Assembly: GCF_018424605.1 (NCBI RefSeq)
Contig: NZ_QTKT01000011.1
Span: 1 to 64,000, forward strand
Length of the DNA: 64,000 nucleotides
Source of the DNA: Marinobacter lipolyticus
Lineage (GTDB): Bacteria; Pseudomonadota; Gammaproteobacteria; Pseudomonadales; Oleiphilaceae
Direction: 5' to 3'
Made by a program: the position numbers and the translations under genes. The notes beneath the pieces are model-generated. The model ran no database searches. It saw nothing but the letters and a program-made list of their open reading frames with translations, and was not told where the DNA came from. Positions 9,285 to 18,056 of the stretch are shown here, piece by piece. How positions within the stretch are numbered: position 1 is the first letter of the stretch; each line of letters starts with the position of its first letter.

Positions 9285-10535
9285 TCAATTTATGGACTGA
9301 CCGCTCACCAAGGACTTCAGTTCAATATCCGGATCCTTCAACATTTCAGGATTGACCTGCCTGCGTTGTTGAACGAGGGTCTTGCCGACCATAAAAGCGA
9401 TGGGCAGGTTAACCGCATCAACAGCAATGACACAGCCGTCGCGGAGATAAAACACCGCAAATCCCTTGTCTTCCGGGCTTCCGCGCAGCACACGCTGATC
9501 ATGATATTGCGACAACCCCACCATCTGCAGACGCACGTCATACTGGTTCGACCAGAACCATGGAGCGCTATTATAGGGTTTCTTCTCGCCCATCAGGGTT
9601 GCCGCCACTGTCCGGGCCTGATCAACCGCGTTGGCGACAGATTCAAGGCGCTGCATCTTCTCGAAGAAAAGATTCCGGTGGCGGGTACAGTCGCCGATCG
9701 CCAGGATGGCTGGATCTTCTGTGCGGGTAAACTCGTCAACAATAATGCCGTCATCACAGGGCAGGCCGGCGGCCTCAGCCAGGGCGGTTTCTGGCGCCAC
9801 ACCCACTGAAACGAGCACTATGTCGGCCGGTACAGTGCCGCCGCTCGCCAATGTCACGCCAGCCACATGCCCCTGATCGCTAGCTTCGAAACCGGTTACC
9901 GCCGTGTTCAGGCGTAGATCCACGCCAGCGTTACTGTGTTTGGTGTAAAAAAACTCCGACATTTCCGGGCCTGTTACACGCTGCATAAGACGCTCGGCCG
10001 CTTCCAGTACCGTGACATCAACGCCTTTTTTGGTAGCGCTGGATGCCACTTCAAGGCCAATGTAACCACCACCCACGATGACCAAGCGTTTCCCCGGAAC
10101 CAGTTGTTCACGCAGGGCATCCGAGTCAGCTATGTCATGTAGGTAATGAATGCCCTTCAAGTCAGCCCCGGGTGCGTTCAGGCGTCGAACGTGTGACCCC
10201 GTGGCCAGGACCAGTCGATCGTATTTCAATGTGCTCTGGTCCGACAAACTGATGGTCTTGTTGTCCCGATCAATTTGTTCGGCACGTACACCGAGCCGCA
10301 ACTGATGGCCGGCGTTCTCGTACACCGAGCGCGGCTTGAGGTACAGCGACTCCTGATCCACCTCGCCTGCCAGGTAGTTCTTGGACAGGGGCGGCCGCTG
10401 ATAGGGTGGATGTGGCTCTTCGCCCACCAGGACCACTTCATGTTGATATTTCTTTTGCAGCAAGGTTGTCAGGAGCGCACCTGCTGCGTGCCCGCCGCCA
10501 ACGATGACTGTCGTCTCTTTCTGTTGGTTTGCCAT
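9285..10535 (-). CDS. NAD(P)H-dependent ferredoxin reductase of the CYP153 system
   Basis: FAD flavoprotein that passes electrons from NAD(P)H to the [2Fe-2S] ferredoxin encoded at 13706-14026, which in turn reduces the P450. It belongs to the putidaredoxin reductase type. The N-terminal FAD fold is TVIVGGGHAAG, the NAD fold is RLVIVGGGYIGLEVA, and the FAD-binding aspartate is in ILAIGDCTRH. The frame is open from 10652, but the ATG at 10535 gives a 416-residue protein with the Rossmann fold at the right distance from the start. It is the last gene of the CYP153 operon, 88 bp after the GMC gene. Confidence 0.9.
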   Translation of the reverse strand: MANQQKETTVIVGGGHAAGALLTTLLQKKYQHEVVLVGEEPHPPYQRPPLSKNYLAGEVDQESLYLKPRSVYENAGHQLRLGVRAEQIDRDNKTISLSDQSTLKYDRLVLATGSHVRRLNAPGADLKGIHYLHDIADSDALREQLVPGKRLVIVGGGYIGLEVASSATKKGVDVTVLEAAERLMQRVTGPEMSEFFYTKHSNAGVDLRLNTAVTGFEASDQGHVAGVTLASGGTVPADIVLVSVGVAPETALAEAAGLPCDDGIIVDEFTRTEDPAILAIGDCTRHRNLFFEKMQRLESVANAVDQARTVAATLMGEKKPYNSAPWFWSNQYDVRLQMVGLSQYHDQRVLRGSPEDKGFAVFYLRDGCVIAVDAVNLPIAFMVGKTLVQQRRQVNPEMLKDPDIELKSLVSGQSIN

Positions 10536-10623
10536 AGCCTGTCTCTTTCTACTGTTCTTTGGAATCAGATTGATCAGAAGTCCAGATGCCAACTGAGCCC
10601 TGTGACGCCCGCGCGCGCGGAGC

Positions 10624-12279
10624 TCAGCCGACCATCTCCCCGGCATCCTCAAGTATCATCGCGGCACCTTTCTCGCCGATCATGGTTGCCGGCTGATTGG
10701 TGTTTCCGCCGACCAGCGTCGGCATGATGGAGGCATCGACCACCCGCAGGCATTGCAGGCCATGCACGCGCAGGCGCGGATCGACCACCGCCATCGGATC
10801 AACACCCATCTTGCAGGTGCCAACCGGGTGGTACGCTGATTCACCGCTGCGCCGTACCCATGCGGCGAGATCGTCGTCATTCTGCAGCGCCGGCCCGGGC
10901 AAGACCTCAACCTCGTGGTGCGGGGCAAACGCCGCCTGCGCCAGGATCTTGCGCACCAGGTGGACACCGCGCACCAGTCGCTCGACATCGGCGGACTCGG
11001 CCATGTAGTTGGGGTCGATCAGCGGCGCGGCAAACGGGTCGGCACTGTGCAGACCGACGCGCCCGCGCGACGACGGCCTGAGCCCGTAGATCATCACCGC
11101 GTAGCCATAACCGCTCATCGCGGTCTTCAGGTCTCGCCCGTGATCGTCGTACAGCATTGGCGCGAAGTGCAGCTGCAGGTCGGGTACCGGCTCCTCGGGC
11201 CGGGAGCGGATGAACCCGCCGGCCTCGGCGCCGTTGCTCGACAGCACGCCCCGCCGGCCGCTCAGATACGTCAGAGCGCCCCACAGCCCCTTGAGCCAGT
11301 AACTCGGATGCATCGAGATGCTTTGGCGGCTGCGGGCGCTGACGCGCACGAACACGTCGATATGATCCTGAAGATTCTGCCCGACGCCCCCCAACGCATG
11401 GCGCAGTTCTATGCCATGCCGGGACAGTTCCTCCCGCGGACCGATCCCGGACAGCATCAGCAGTTGCGGCGAGTTGAACGCGCCGCCGCAGAGCACAACT
11501 TCGCGCCCGGCACGGACCTGCGTCAGCCCCTTTGTATCGCGGTATTCGACACCGGTGGCGCGGGTGTCTTCGAGTAGCACCCGGGTGACATACGCGCCGC
11601 TGCAAACCGTCAGGTTGGAACGCGCCGTGGCGGGTTCGAGATAGGCCCGCGCGTTGCTACAGCGTGTGCCGTCTTTCTGGTAGGCGTAGTAGAAGCCCAC
11701 GCCCTCCTGCTCACTGCCGTTGAAATCTGTATTGAGCCGGTACTTTGCCTGGGTCGCCGCCTCGACAAACGCCGTGCTCAGCGGATTGGTATAGCGGCGC
11801 TCGGCAACGTTCAGCGGACCACCCTGACCATGAAATTCTGCCTCATTCGGCGTAAGTTTGGGCTCGAAATGTTCCGATCGGCGGAAGTAGGGCAACACCT
11901 CGGCGTATGACCACCCTTTGCACCCCAGCCGTGCCCACTCGTCGTAGTCCCGGGCATGCCCGCGAATATAGACCTGCGCGTTCATGCCGCTGGAACCGCC
12001 AAGCATCTTGCCCCGCGGCTGAAAAAGCGCCCGGTCGTGCATGTGACGCTGCGGTTCGGTATTGAACTGCCAGTTGTAGCGGCGGCTGAACATTAGCTGC
12101 AGGAAACCCAGCGGCATGTTCACGAAAGGGTTGCGGCGGCTCTCCGGACCGGCTTCAAGCAGCAGCACAGAATGGCGACCGCTCTCCGACAGGCGGCTGG
12201 CGACAGCACATCCGGCCGAGCCCGCGCCAACCACGACATAGTCAAATTGTTCGGTCGTCATCCTGGTTAGCCTGTTCAT
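10624..12279 (-). CDS. GMC-family alcohol dehydrogenase of the CYP153 operon
   Basis: FAD-dependent alcohol dehydrogenase, 551 residues, expected to oxidise the 1-alkanol made by CYP153. Motifs are [16 protein letters not shown] near the N-terminus, [30 protein letters not shown], and the C-terminal pair YHPVGTCKMG and GGNTNQPATMIGE. The start ATG shares one base with the P450 stop (TAATG), which indicates coupled translation. A second ATG six codons later is possible. It has the same fold as AlkJ at 4374-5972 but clearly different sequence and higher GC. Confidence 0.9.
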   Translation of the reverse strand: MNRLTRMTTEQFDYVVVGAGSAGCAVASRLSESGRHSVLLLEAGPESRRNPFVNMPLGFLQLMFSRRYNWQFNTEPQRHMHDRALFQPRGKMLGGSSGMNAQVYIRGHARDYDEWARLGCKGWSYAEVLPYFRRSEHFEPKLTPNEAEFHGQGGPLNVAERRYTNPLSTAFVEAATQAKYRLNTDFNGSEQEGVGFYYAYQKDGTRCSNARAYLEPATARSNLTVCSGAYVTRVLLEDTRATGVEYRDTKGLTQVRAGREVVLCGGAFNSPQLLMLSGIGPREELSRHGIELRHALGGVGQNLQDHIDVFVRVSARSRQSISMHPSYWLKGLWGALTYLSGRRGVLSSNGAEAGGFIRSRPEEPVPDLQLHFAPMLYDDHGRDLKTAMSGYGYAVMIYGLRPSSRGRVGLHSADPFAAPLIDPNYMAESADVERLVRGVHLVRKILAQAAFAPHHEVEVLPGPALQNDDDLAAWVRRSGESAYHPVGTCKMGVDPMAVVDPRLRVHGLQCLRVVDASIMPTLVGGNTNQPATMIGEKGAAMILEDAGEMVG

Positions 12280-13691
12280 TAACTTTTTGGTGTCAGCTGG
12301 ACCATCAGCTCCGAATAGCCCCGCACGAAGTTGGACTGCACGCGCTCCGGCTCGCCGACGACTTCGATCTTGTCAAAGCGTTTGAGAATCTCTTCCCATA
12401 GGATACGCAGTTGCAATTCGGCCAGGCGGTTGCCCATGCAACGGTGAACACCGTAGCCAAATGACATATGGTTTCGTGCGTCCTTGCGATCGATAATGAA
12501 GTGATCGGGGTCCTCGAACTTGCGCTCGTCACGGTTGCCCGAGGCGTACCACATCACAACGCGATCGCCCTTTTTGATGGTCTGGCCGCCCAGCTCAACA
12601 TCTTGCTTGGCGACTCGGCGCATATAGGCCAGCGGCGTTTGCCAGCGGATGATTTCCGACACCATGTTCGGAATCAGTTCCGGTTTTGCCTTCAGTTTTT
12701 CGAACTCCTTTGGGAATTCGTTCATGGCCACCAGGCCACCACTCATTGAGTTGCGAGTGGTATCATTGCCGCCAACGATAAGCAGCGTCAGATTGCCGAT
12801 AAACTCCATCGGGCGATTGATCAGATCTTTGGTGTCGTCGTTGCTCTGTAGCAGGCTGATCAAATCGAAACCGGGCTCTTCGCCCGCCGCGCGGCGCGCT
12901 TCCTTATCCCTCCAGAGCCTGGAGAAGGACCAGGCCATGTCAGCCGCGTCGTCAAACATGATCTCTTCTTCGGCATACTCGCCGCCGGTTGCCGATGCTG
13001 CCCCGGCCATCCGATCCGACCACTCAACCAGCTTGTGACGTTCCTCGTAAGGAAAATCCAGAAGGGTTGCGAGCATGCGACCGGTGAGTTCCTTCGATAC
13101 AGTGGGCACCCAGTTGAAGGGCTGGCCCAGAGGCAGGCTGTCAAGCACATCGCCGGTACGCGATCGGATCAGCTCCTCCATTTCCTTCAGGTTCTTCGGT
13201 GCCACCACGCCTTGAACCGAGCTGCGCTGCACATCGTGTTTTGGCGGATCCATGGCTATGAACATTTCCACCGACAGCCCCTCTGGAGGGTCGCCTAATA
13301 TGATTTGCGGCTCGGCGGAAAACAGGTCGTGACTCTTGTCTACGAACATGATGTCCTCAAAGCGAGTCACCGACCAAAAGGGGCCGAAGGGGCTGTTCTT
13401 CTGGTAATGCGCCGGAGCCTCATCGCGCAACCGTTTGAAATAGGCGCGCCACTGATCCTGCCGATACAAAAATGGATTGCTGACATCGATGTCCTCAAGG
13501 GCCAGCGTGTTAACGTCCGGGATGACTGATTCAACAAATTCGGGCACCGGCCGGCGTGGGCCGAAGGCCTTCTTCTTGGCGCTCATTAACAGTTTCAGCC
13601 CCTGGATCTGCCTGTGCATCGGTACCACCCTGGAGGTAGCATTGATCACTCGGGATTGAATGTCGTCAAATGTTTTAGACAGTGTTGGCAT
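12279..13691 (-). CDS. Cytochrome P450 alkane hydroxylase, CYP153A
   Basis: Soluble bacterial P450 that hydroxylates the terminal carbon of medium-chain alkanes and fatty acids. The 470-residue protein closely follows the Marinobacter aquaeolei CYP153A sequence as I remember it. The heme motif is FGYGVHRCMGNRLAE with Cys418 as iron ligand, the oxygen-activation helix has GGNDTTRNS, and the K-helix EIIR supplies ExxR. The frame opens 6 codons earlier, but the ATG at 13691 follows AGGAGG at ideal spacing. It lies between its ferredoxin (14 bp gap) and the GMC dehydrogenase. This gene is the best taxonomic marker in the window. Confidence 0.95.
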   Translation of the reverse strand: MPTLSKTFDDIQSRVINATSRVVPMHRQIQGLKLLMSAKKKAFGPRRPVPEFVESVIPDVNTLALEDIDVSNPFLYRQDQWRAYFKRLRDEAPAHYQKNSPFGPFWSVTRFEDIMFVDKSHDLFSAEPQIILGDPPEGLSVEMFIAMDPPKHDVQRSSVQGVVAPKNLKEMEELIRSRTGDVLDSLPLGQPFNWVPTVSKELTGRMLATLLDFPYEERHKLVEWSDRMAGAASATGGEYAEEEIMFDDAADMAWSFSRLWRDKEARRAAGEEPGFDLISLLQSNDDTKDLINRPMEFIGNLTLLIVGGNDTTRNSMSGGLVAMNEFPKEFEKLKAKPELIPNMVSEIIRWQTPLAYMRRVAKQDVELGGQTIKKGDRVVMWYASGNRDERKFEDPDHFIIDRKDARNHMSFGYGVHRCMGNRLAELQLRILWEEILKRFDKIEVVGEPERVQSNFVRGYSELMVQLTPKS

Positions 13692-13705
13692 GCGTCCTCC
13701 TATGT

Positions 13706-14026
13706 TCACATCTGGAACTCGGGTAAATGCACGGTCATGCCGTCCATTTCATCAGTAATGACCACCTGGCAGCCCAGGCGCGAAGTGCTCTCCCGCTCCG
13801 GGGTCATTGACAGCATTTGCTCTTCCTCACCACCAGGCGTACCTGTCTTTCTGAACCAATCGTCCGAGACGATGACGTGGCAGGTGCCACAGGCACATTC
13901 CCCCCCGCAGTCCCCGTCAATACCGGGGATCAGATTGTCAACGGCGATTTGCATTACCGAGGAACCAGTTTTGAACTCAGCGACATGTTTAGTTTGATCA
14001 TGTTCTATAAAAGTAATCTTACCCAT
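13706..14026 (-). CDS. [2Fe-2S] ferredoxin of the CYP153 system
   Basis: Adrenodoxin/putidaredoxin-type ferredoxin, 106 residues, that donates electrons to the P450. The cluster ligands are seen in CGGECACGTCH plus the distal cysteine in SRLGCQ, the classic CX5CX2C...C pattern. The ATG at 14026 (MGKITFIEHD) follows AGGAGA; the upstream extension to 14125 lacks a ribosome site and would add a non-homologous tail. It is the first gene of the minus-strand operon, facing the AraC regulator across about 130 bp that must hold both promoters. Confidence 0.92.
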   Translation of the reverse strand: MGKITFIEHDQTKHVAEFKTGSSVMQIAVDNLIPGIDGDCGGECACGTCHVIVSDDWFRKTGTPGGEEEQMLSMTPERESTSRLGCQVVITDEMDGMTVHLPEFQM

Positions 14027-14155
14027 TGTTGTTCTCCTGCCCGTAGTATTCACCGATAGATATTGGCTGTCTGGCGATACTTCTGTCAGGTCATTTCTTG
14101 ACAACATAGAGTCATTTAAAGACAAAATAGTGGTCGTTCAGGACGGAGATGATCA

Positions 14156-15199
14156 ATGATGACGACGCAGAAGGCGGGTGATTTGCAAAAAACCGGTCCA
14201 GGTATTCCATCGAATTACTCACGGCTAATTGCGCGTGAGCTTGATTTAACAGCCAAACAACTGCCACGTCTGCTGCTCGGCACCGGGCTTGGTGTGGCGC
14301 AATTATTGAGTGAGGAAAGCCTGCTTACCGCAGCTCAGCAGATGCGGATTCTGCGCAACGCACTGGACTTGTCCGGCCTGCCGGAATTCGGGTTGCGGCT
14401 CGGCAAGCGACTGACACCGGCAACCCATGGAGCAATGGGGTTCGTTGCTTACAGCAGCCCCGACTTTCTCACTGCGCTGCAGGCGATTCATACTTTTCTG
14501 CCCACGCGTGCTAGCTTCATCCACCTGCATTTGCAGCAAGTCAACGAGCGCCTGGAGTGTATTCTGGACTATCAGGAGTCGCTGGACGATGACATACAGC
14601 AGTGCCTGTCGGATGCGATGATTAAGGCCCTTTTTGAATTTGGCGAATTTATAATTGGTCGCCCTTTGCATGAGGCTGAAATATACTTCGCTCATCCTGA
14701 ACCAAAGTATAAGGCAATGTATGCCGATTTTTTATCCGGGCAGATTCACTATGATTGCGATCAGGTAAAACTTACGTTGCCGATGTCATTGTGTCGGGAA
14801 CCGAATGCGTCCGCCAATCACGAAAACTATCGTCTGGCCTTGCAACAGTGTGAATCGATGCTTGTGCAACTTCAGTCGGATCAACCGAGCTATCAGACCC
14901 AGCTGAAGATGATGATGTTGTCCCGACCGCCCGGAACGCTCAGTGAAGACGAAGCAGCGGCCTCGTTGTTCATGAGCAAACGCACTCTGGCACGCAAACT
15001 CAAGCAGGAACGCAGCGGTTTTCGGAAAGTTCGCGACGAGATTCTGTCCCAGCAGGCAGCGACCTATTTGCGTGAAAGCCAACTGTCAATCGAGGCCATT
15101 TCCGCGTTGATGAACTATCACGACATTGCCAATTTCAGACGCGCCTTCAAGCGCTGGTTTGACCAGTCGCCTGAGCAGTTCAGGCAAAATGTCAGATGA
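14156..15199 (+). CDS. AraC-family regulator, divergent from the CYP153 operon
   Basis: The 347-residue protein has an N-terminal domain of the arabinose-binding-like type (OruR/PF12625 style) and a C-terminal AraC helix-turn-helix pair. The first helix pair covers AAASLFMSKRTLARKLKQ and the second ends in IANFRRAFKRWFDQSPEQFR. Position and orientation match the AraC-type regulators found next to CYP153 operons in Alcanivorax and Marinobacter, so it is probably the alkane-responsive activator of that operon. GGAGATGATC precedes a double ATG at 14156/14159; either could be the start. Confidence 0.85.
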   Translation: MMTTQKAGDLQKTGPGIPSNYSRLIARELDLTAKQLPRLLLGTGLGVAQLLSEESLLTAAQQMRILRNALDLSGLPEFGLRLGKRLTPATHGAMGFVAYSSPDFLTALQAIHTFLPTRASFIHLHLQQVNERLECILDYQESLDDDIQQCLSDAMIKALFEFGEFIIGRPLHEAEIYFAHPEPKYKAMYADFLSGQIHYDCDQVKLTLPMSLCREPNASANHENYRLALQQCESMLVQLQSDQPSYQTQLKMMMLSRPPGTLSEDEAAASLFMSKRTLARKLKQERSGFRKVRDEILSQQAATYLRESQLSIEAISALMNYHDIANFRRAFKRWFDQSPEQFRQNVR

Positions 15200-15268
15200 C
15201 AAACCGTGCATCCGCATGATTAGCGATCATAAACAGAGGCTACTTGCTTGCGTTTGTGAAGCCAGAAC

Positions 15269-15883
15269 CTATGCCTGCCCCCCTTTATTGATCACACCGT
15301 CCATCGCGATCTGCCAGATCAAGTCGCCAATGGCGTCGAGTGAATGAGCCCCGTTCGGGTCGAACCAGGTTGCAACCCAGTTGAGCGCCCCAAGGCCGAT
15401 CAGGCGGAGCAAACGGCCGTCAACATTCTTCCGGATCACGCCCTGTGCAATCATCGTTTCGAGGATATCGGCCCACAAGGACTCGTACTGGTCACGCAGT
15501 TCGATGATTTCCTCGCGGGCCTCCGGGCCCAGCGCTCGCCATTCAAACAGCAGCACGTAAACCGCGTCCGAATCGACCAACAGGGCTCGCAGATGCGCGT
15601 TGATACAAAGACGCAACCGTTCAACCGGGTCATCCGAACTGGCGTAAGCCGACTCGACCTCTGCGGTAACCAGGTCCACCCCCCGGCGCATCAGCTCGAC
15701 AAGCAGCGCTTCCTTGCTGTTGTAACGATAATACAGACTTCCGGGCAGCATATTGCAGGCCTCGGCAATCTCCTTGAGCGACGTCCTTTCAAAGCCTTTC
15801 TCACGAAAAAGCCGGGCTGCGTTAGACAAAACGTCGCCCTGGTCGCCCAGTTTGCTTGCAGGAGTCATCTGTCTGTTAACCAT
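15269..15883 (-). CDS. TetR-family repressor
   Basis: The 204-residue protein has an N-terminal TetR helix-turn-helix (AARLFREKGFERTSLKEIAE, then GSLYYRYNSKEALL). The C-terminal ligand domain of about 130 residues resembles TetR proteins of fatty-acid and acyl-CoA control. AGGAGATG lies upstream of the ATG at 15883. It is divergent from the thioesterase/RND operon starting at 16142, with a perfect 22-bp palindrome between them. I infer that it represses that operon and itself, with a lipid or hydrophobic ligand as inducer. Confidence 0.87.
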   Translation of the reverse strand: MVNRQMTPASKLGDQGDVLSNAARLFREKGFERTSLKEIAEACNMLPGSLYYRYNSKEALLVELMRRGVDLVTAEVESAYASSDDPVERLRLCINAHLRALLVDSDAVYVLLFEWRALGPEAREEIIELRDQYESLWADILETMIAQGVIRKNVDGRLLRLIGLGALNWVATWFDPNGAHSLDAIGDLIWQIAMDGVINKGGQA

Positions 15884-16000
15884 GGCTTAAACATCTCCTC
15901 AGCAAGCCAGCTATTTGTTCATCAGAGCGGCAACCACCTGACTCATTGCATTGGTGGTGCGCCATCGCACGGGTGGCGTGCCATTTGCCACAACAGATTC

Positions 16001-16028
16001 TTGACATTTGGTTGGTTAACCAACCAAA
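16001..16028. promoter_or_regulatory. Perfect 22-bp palindromic operator next to a -35 box
   Basis: Bases 16007-16028 form a perfect palindrome centred on GTTAAC, with core TTGGTTGGTTAACCAACCAA. A consensus -35 hexamer TTGACA sits immediately upstream at 16001-16006; no clear -10 is visible. The site lies 124 bp from the TetR start and 114 bp from the first operon gene. This is the typical arrangement for a TetR-type autoregulated divergent promoter. Confidence 0.75.
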
Positions 16029-16141
16029 ATCCAGCAACAATGTTATTCGGAAGAAACTGACATGGCAATGACCTATCAAAATCAGCTGTTTCCCCCCACT
16101 TCCACCCCTGCGCGAAATGCAAACCGGGGTGGGCAGATCTG

Positions 16142-16627
16142 ATGACGGAGTCGAACAGAGCTCAGCACAGTGACGCTGTGACGACGGCGTGGCAGTTCAC
16201 CGAACAGGTTCCCCACGGCAGGGATCTGGGTATGCAGGTTGTCTCTGTCGATAAGGGCCAGGTCTGTATGCGCCTGACCCCACAGCCATGGATGTTCGCC
16301 GAAGAGGATACAAAAGAAATCTGCACCAGCGTGCTCTACTCACTGGCAGACTCCGCCGGAGGCCTGGCGGTATTTGCGGGGGCCCTGGAGCTGATGCCCA
16401 TTGCCACGCTGGATCTGCGCATGGATTATCTGCGGCCTGCCAGCGGCGACCGTGCCCTGGTAGCGGTGGCCACCTGTCGTCATTTAACGGACGAGGTCGC
16501 GTTCATCCATTGCGACATCCTCAGCGAGAGTGACAGTGAGCTGTTAGCGACGGCAAGCGCCACCTTCATGCGCAACACCCAGGGCCAGCAATTTCAGGCC
16601 GGTGGACGAAAAAAGGAGGGCGCATGA
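16142..16627 (+). CDS. Hotdog-fold thioesterase, PaaI type (first of two)
   Basis: A 161-residue protein of the hotdog acyl-CoA thioesterase kind. The pattern runs LGMQVVSVDKGQVCMRL, a central helix in YSLADSAGGLAVFAGA, a beta-strand TLDLRMDYLRPA, and C-terminal strands ending TATATF-like (ATASATFMRN). The usual HGG catalytic helix of PaaI is not obvious; the corresponding helix reads TSVLYSLADSAGG. Its end overlaps the next gene by 4 bp (ATGA). The substrate is unknown. The context suggests hydrolysis of medium-chain or aromatic acyl-CoA. Confidence 0.75.
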   Translation: MTESNRAQHSDAVTTAWQFTEQVPHGRDLGMQVVSVDKGQVCMRLTPQPWMFAEEDTKEICTSVLYSLADSAGGLAVFAGALELMPIATLDLRMDYLRPASGDRALVAVATCRHLTDEVAFIHCDILSESDSELLATASATFMRNTQGQQFQAGGRKKEGA

Positions 16628-17127
16628 GTACGACTGGCGATTCGGCACAACCCATCTCAGGCCCTTCCGAAAGCGGGCAAGAAAGCGGGAAAGAATGTTC
16701 CGACTGGCAGGCCCTGCTGGAGCGCACTCCCTACGCACGGCACCTTGGTCTTGAGGTTCAACGCGACGATGTAGGTCTAGTGGTTCATATGCCGTGTCGT
16801 GAAGCGCTGATTGGCAACTTTATGCTACCTGCTCTCCATGGCGGCGTGCTTGGCGCCCTGATGGAGCTTACCGCGCGGGTCGCTGCGCAACGCCAGGATA
16901 CAGACAAACGTTGCCCACGCATTCTCGACAGCCACATTAACTACCTCCGCTCCGCGCAGGCCCGATCGACGTTCGCCAGCGCCGAAATTGTCCGGCAAGG
17001 CAGGCGGAGCAGCCTGGTCCGGGTGACCTGCTGGCAGGGCGATAAGCGCAAGCCGATCGCCAGCGGTCAGGTTCAGTTGTTGCTCCCGACAATGGCGGCC
17101 AAAGAAGCAGATCTTCATGGACAATAA
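16624..17127 (+). CDS. Hotdog-fold thioesterase, PaaI type (second of two)
   Basis: A 167-residue hotdog protein. After a Ser/Gly-rich N-terminal stretch of about 25 residues come LGLEVQRDDVGLVVHMP, the helix LPALHGGVLGALMELTA with the HGG motif typical of PaaI thioesterases, and the strand DSHINYLRSAQ. It overlaps its upstream partner by 4 bp and the downstream hydrolase by 11 bp, so the three are translationally linked. Two adjacent, different hotdog genes may act as a heterodimer or on different acyl substrates. Confidence 0.78.
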   Translation: MSTTGDSAQPISGPSESGQESGKECSDWQALLERTPYARHLGLEVQRDDVGLVVHMPCREALIGNFMLPALHGGVLGALMELTARVAAQRQDTDKRCPRILDSHINYLRSAQARSTFASAEIVRQGRRSSLVRVTCWQGDKRKPIASGQVQLLLPTMAAKEADLHGQ

Positions 17128-18019
17128 GCACAACAACCCTGAACGCGACCAATTCCAGGCGCCGGATGGCGCGGAGATCGCCCTGTGGCGCTGGCCGCAA
17201 TCCAAAGCGCGCCCCACGTTGCACTGGGCGCATGCAACGGGTTTCCATGGCCGCCTGTACCGCCCCCTCCTTGATGAGCTTGCCACGGACGTCAATGTCC
17301 TGGCCTGGGACATGCGGGGGCACGGGGCCAGCGCCGGTGCGGCGAACTTTTCGACATTCCGGGGCTGGGAAACCTACTATCGCGACATGACCGCTCTGCT
17401 GGATAGCCTGGATGAGCCGGTCTGGCTTGCCGGCCACTCCATTGGGGCCACCACCAGCATCATGGCCGCTGCCCGACGGCCAGACAAAGTGCTGGGCCTG
17501 ATTCTGGCGGAACCCGTAATCATGGATCCGGGGCAGGGCCTGAGGTTGTGGCTGGCCAAGCTGCTACGCCAGTCACATCGGTTGTCACTGGCCGCCGGAG
17601 CCGCACGTCGGCGCCCGGTATTCGACTCGCACGCTGCTGCGTTGGACAACTATCGGGGCCGCGGTGGCTTCAAGACCTGGCCCGAAGCATGGCTGGAAGC
17701 CTATATCCAGCACGCCTTCGAACCGCAGGAAGATCAAGTTCAGTTGGCGTGTGCGCCGGAGTGGGAGAGCACCACTTTTGCCCATACCGAACACAACCCC
17801 TGGCCCGGTATTCGTCAGTTGCGGTGCCCGGTTATCGTGCTGGCGGCGGAACGCGGGTCAACCTTCTCGCCGGCCGCGCGAAAACGCCTGCAGATCCTGC
17901 TGCCTGAGGCTGACGTAAATGTCCTCGGCGAGGCGACTCATTTTCTGCCTATGGAGCGGAGGGAAACCGTTCGCGATGCCATCCTGCAACTTGTTTTGTC
18001 CGGCTACCGTGAGAGCTGA
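17117..18019 (+). CDS. Alpha/beta hydrolase
   Basis: A 300-residue alpha/beta hydrolase. The oxyanion region is HWAHATGFHG and the nucleophile elbow is GHSIGA with the catalytic serine. A mobile lid follows, and the catalytic histidine is in EATHFLPMER near the C-terminus. No signal peptide is seen, so it is cytoplasmic. It is co-transcribed with the two thioesterases and the RND pump and may be an esterase or lactonase acting on the same exported lipophilic compound. The substrate cannot be read from sequence. Confidence 0.82.
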   Translation: MDNKHNNPERDQFQAPDGAEIALWRWPQSKARPTLHWAHATGFHGRLYRPLLDELATDVNVLAWDMRGHGASAGAANFSTFRGWETYYRDMTALLDSLDEPVWLAGHSIGATTSIMAAARRPDKVLGLILAEPVIMDPGQGLRLWLAKLLRQSHRLSLAAGAARRRPVFDSHAAALDNYRGRGGFKTWPEAWLEAYIQHAFEPQEDQVQLACAPEWESTTFAHTEHNPWPGIRQLRCPVIVLAAERGSTFSPAARKRLQILLPEADVNVLGEATHFLPMERRETVRDAILQLVLSGYRES

Positions 18020-18056
18020 TACTCAAATCTGGATTTTGCCAATCGGGACACCTGCC

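Noticed and set aside
9366..9809. 147-codon plus-strand frame
   Set aside because: Antisense to the ferredoxin reductase, with no start signal.
10915..11605. Long overlapping frames on both strands inside the CYP153-linked GMC gene
   Set aside because: Arg/Pro/Ala-rich low-complexity translations caused by high GC; the GMC frame has all family motifs.
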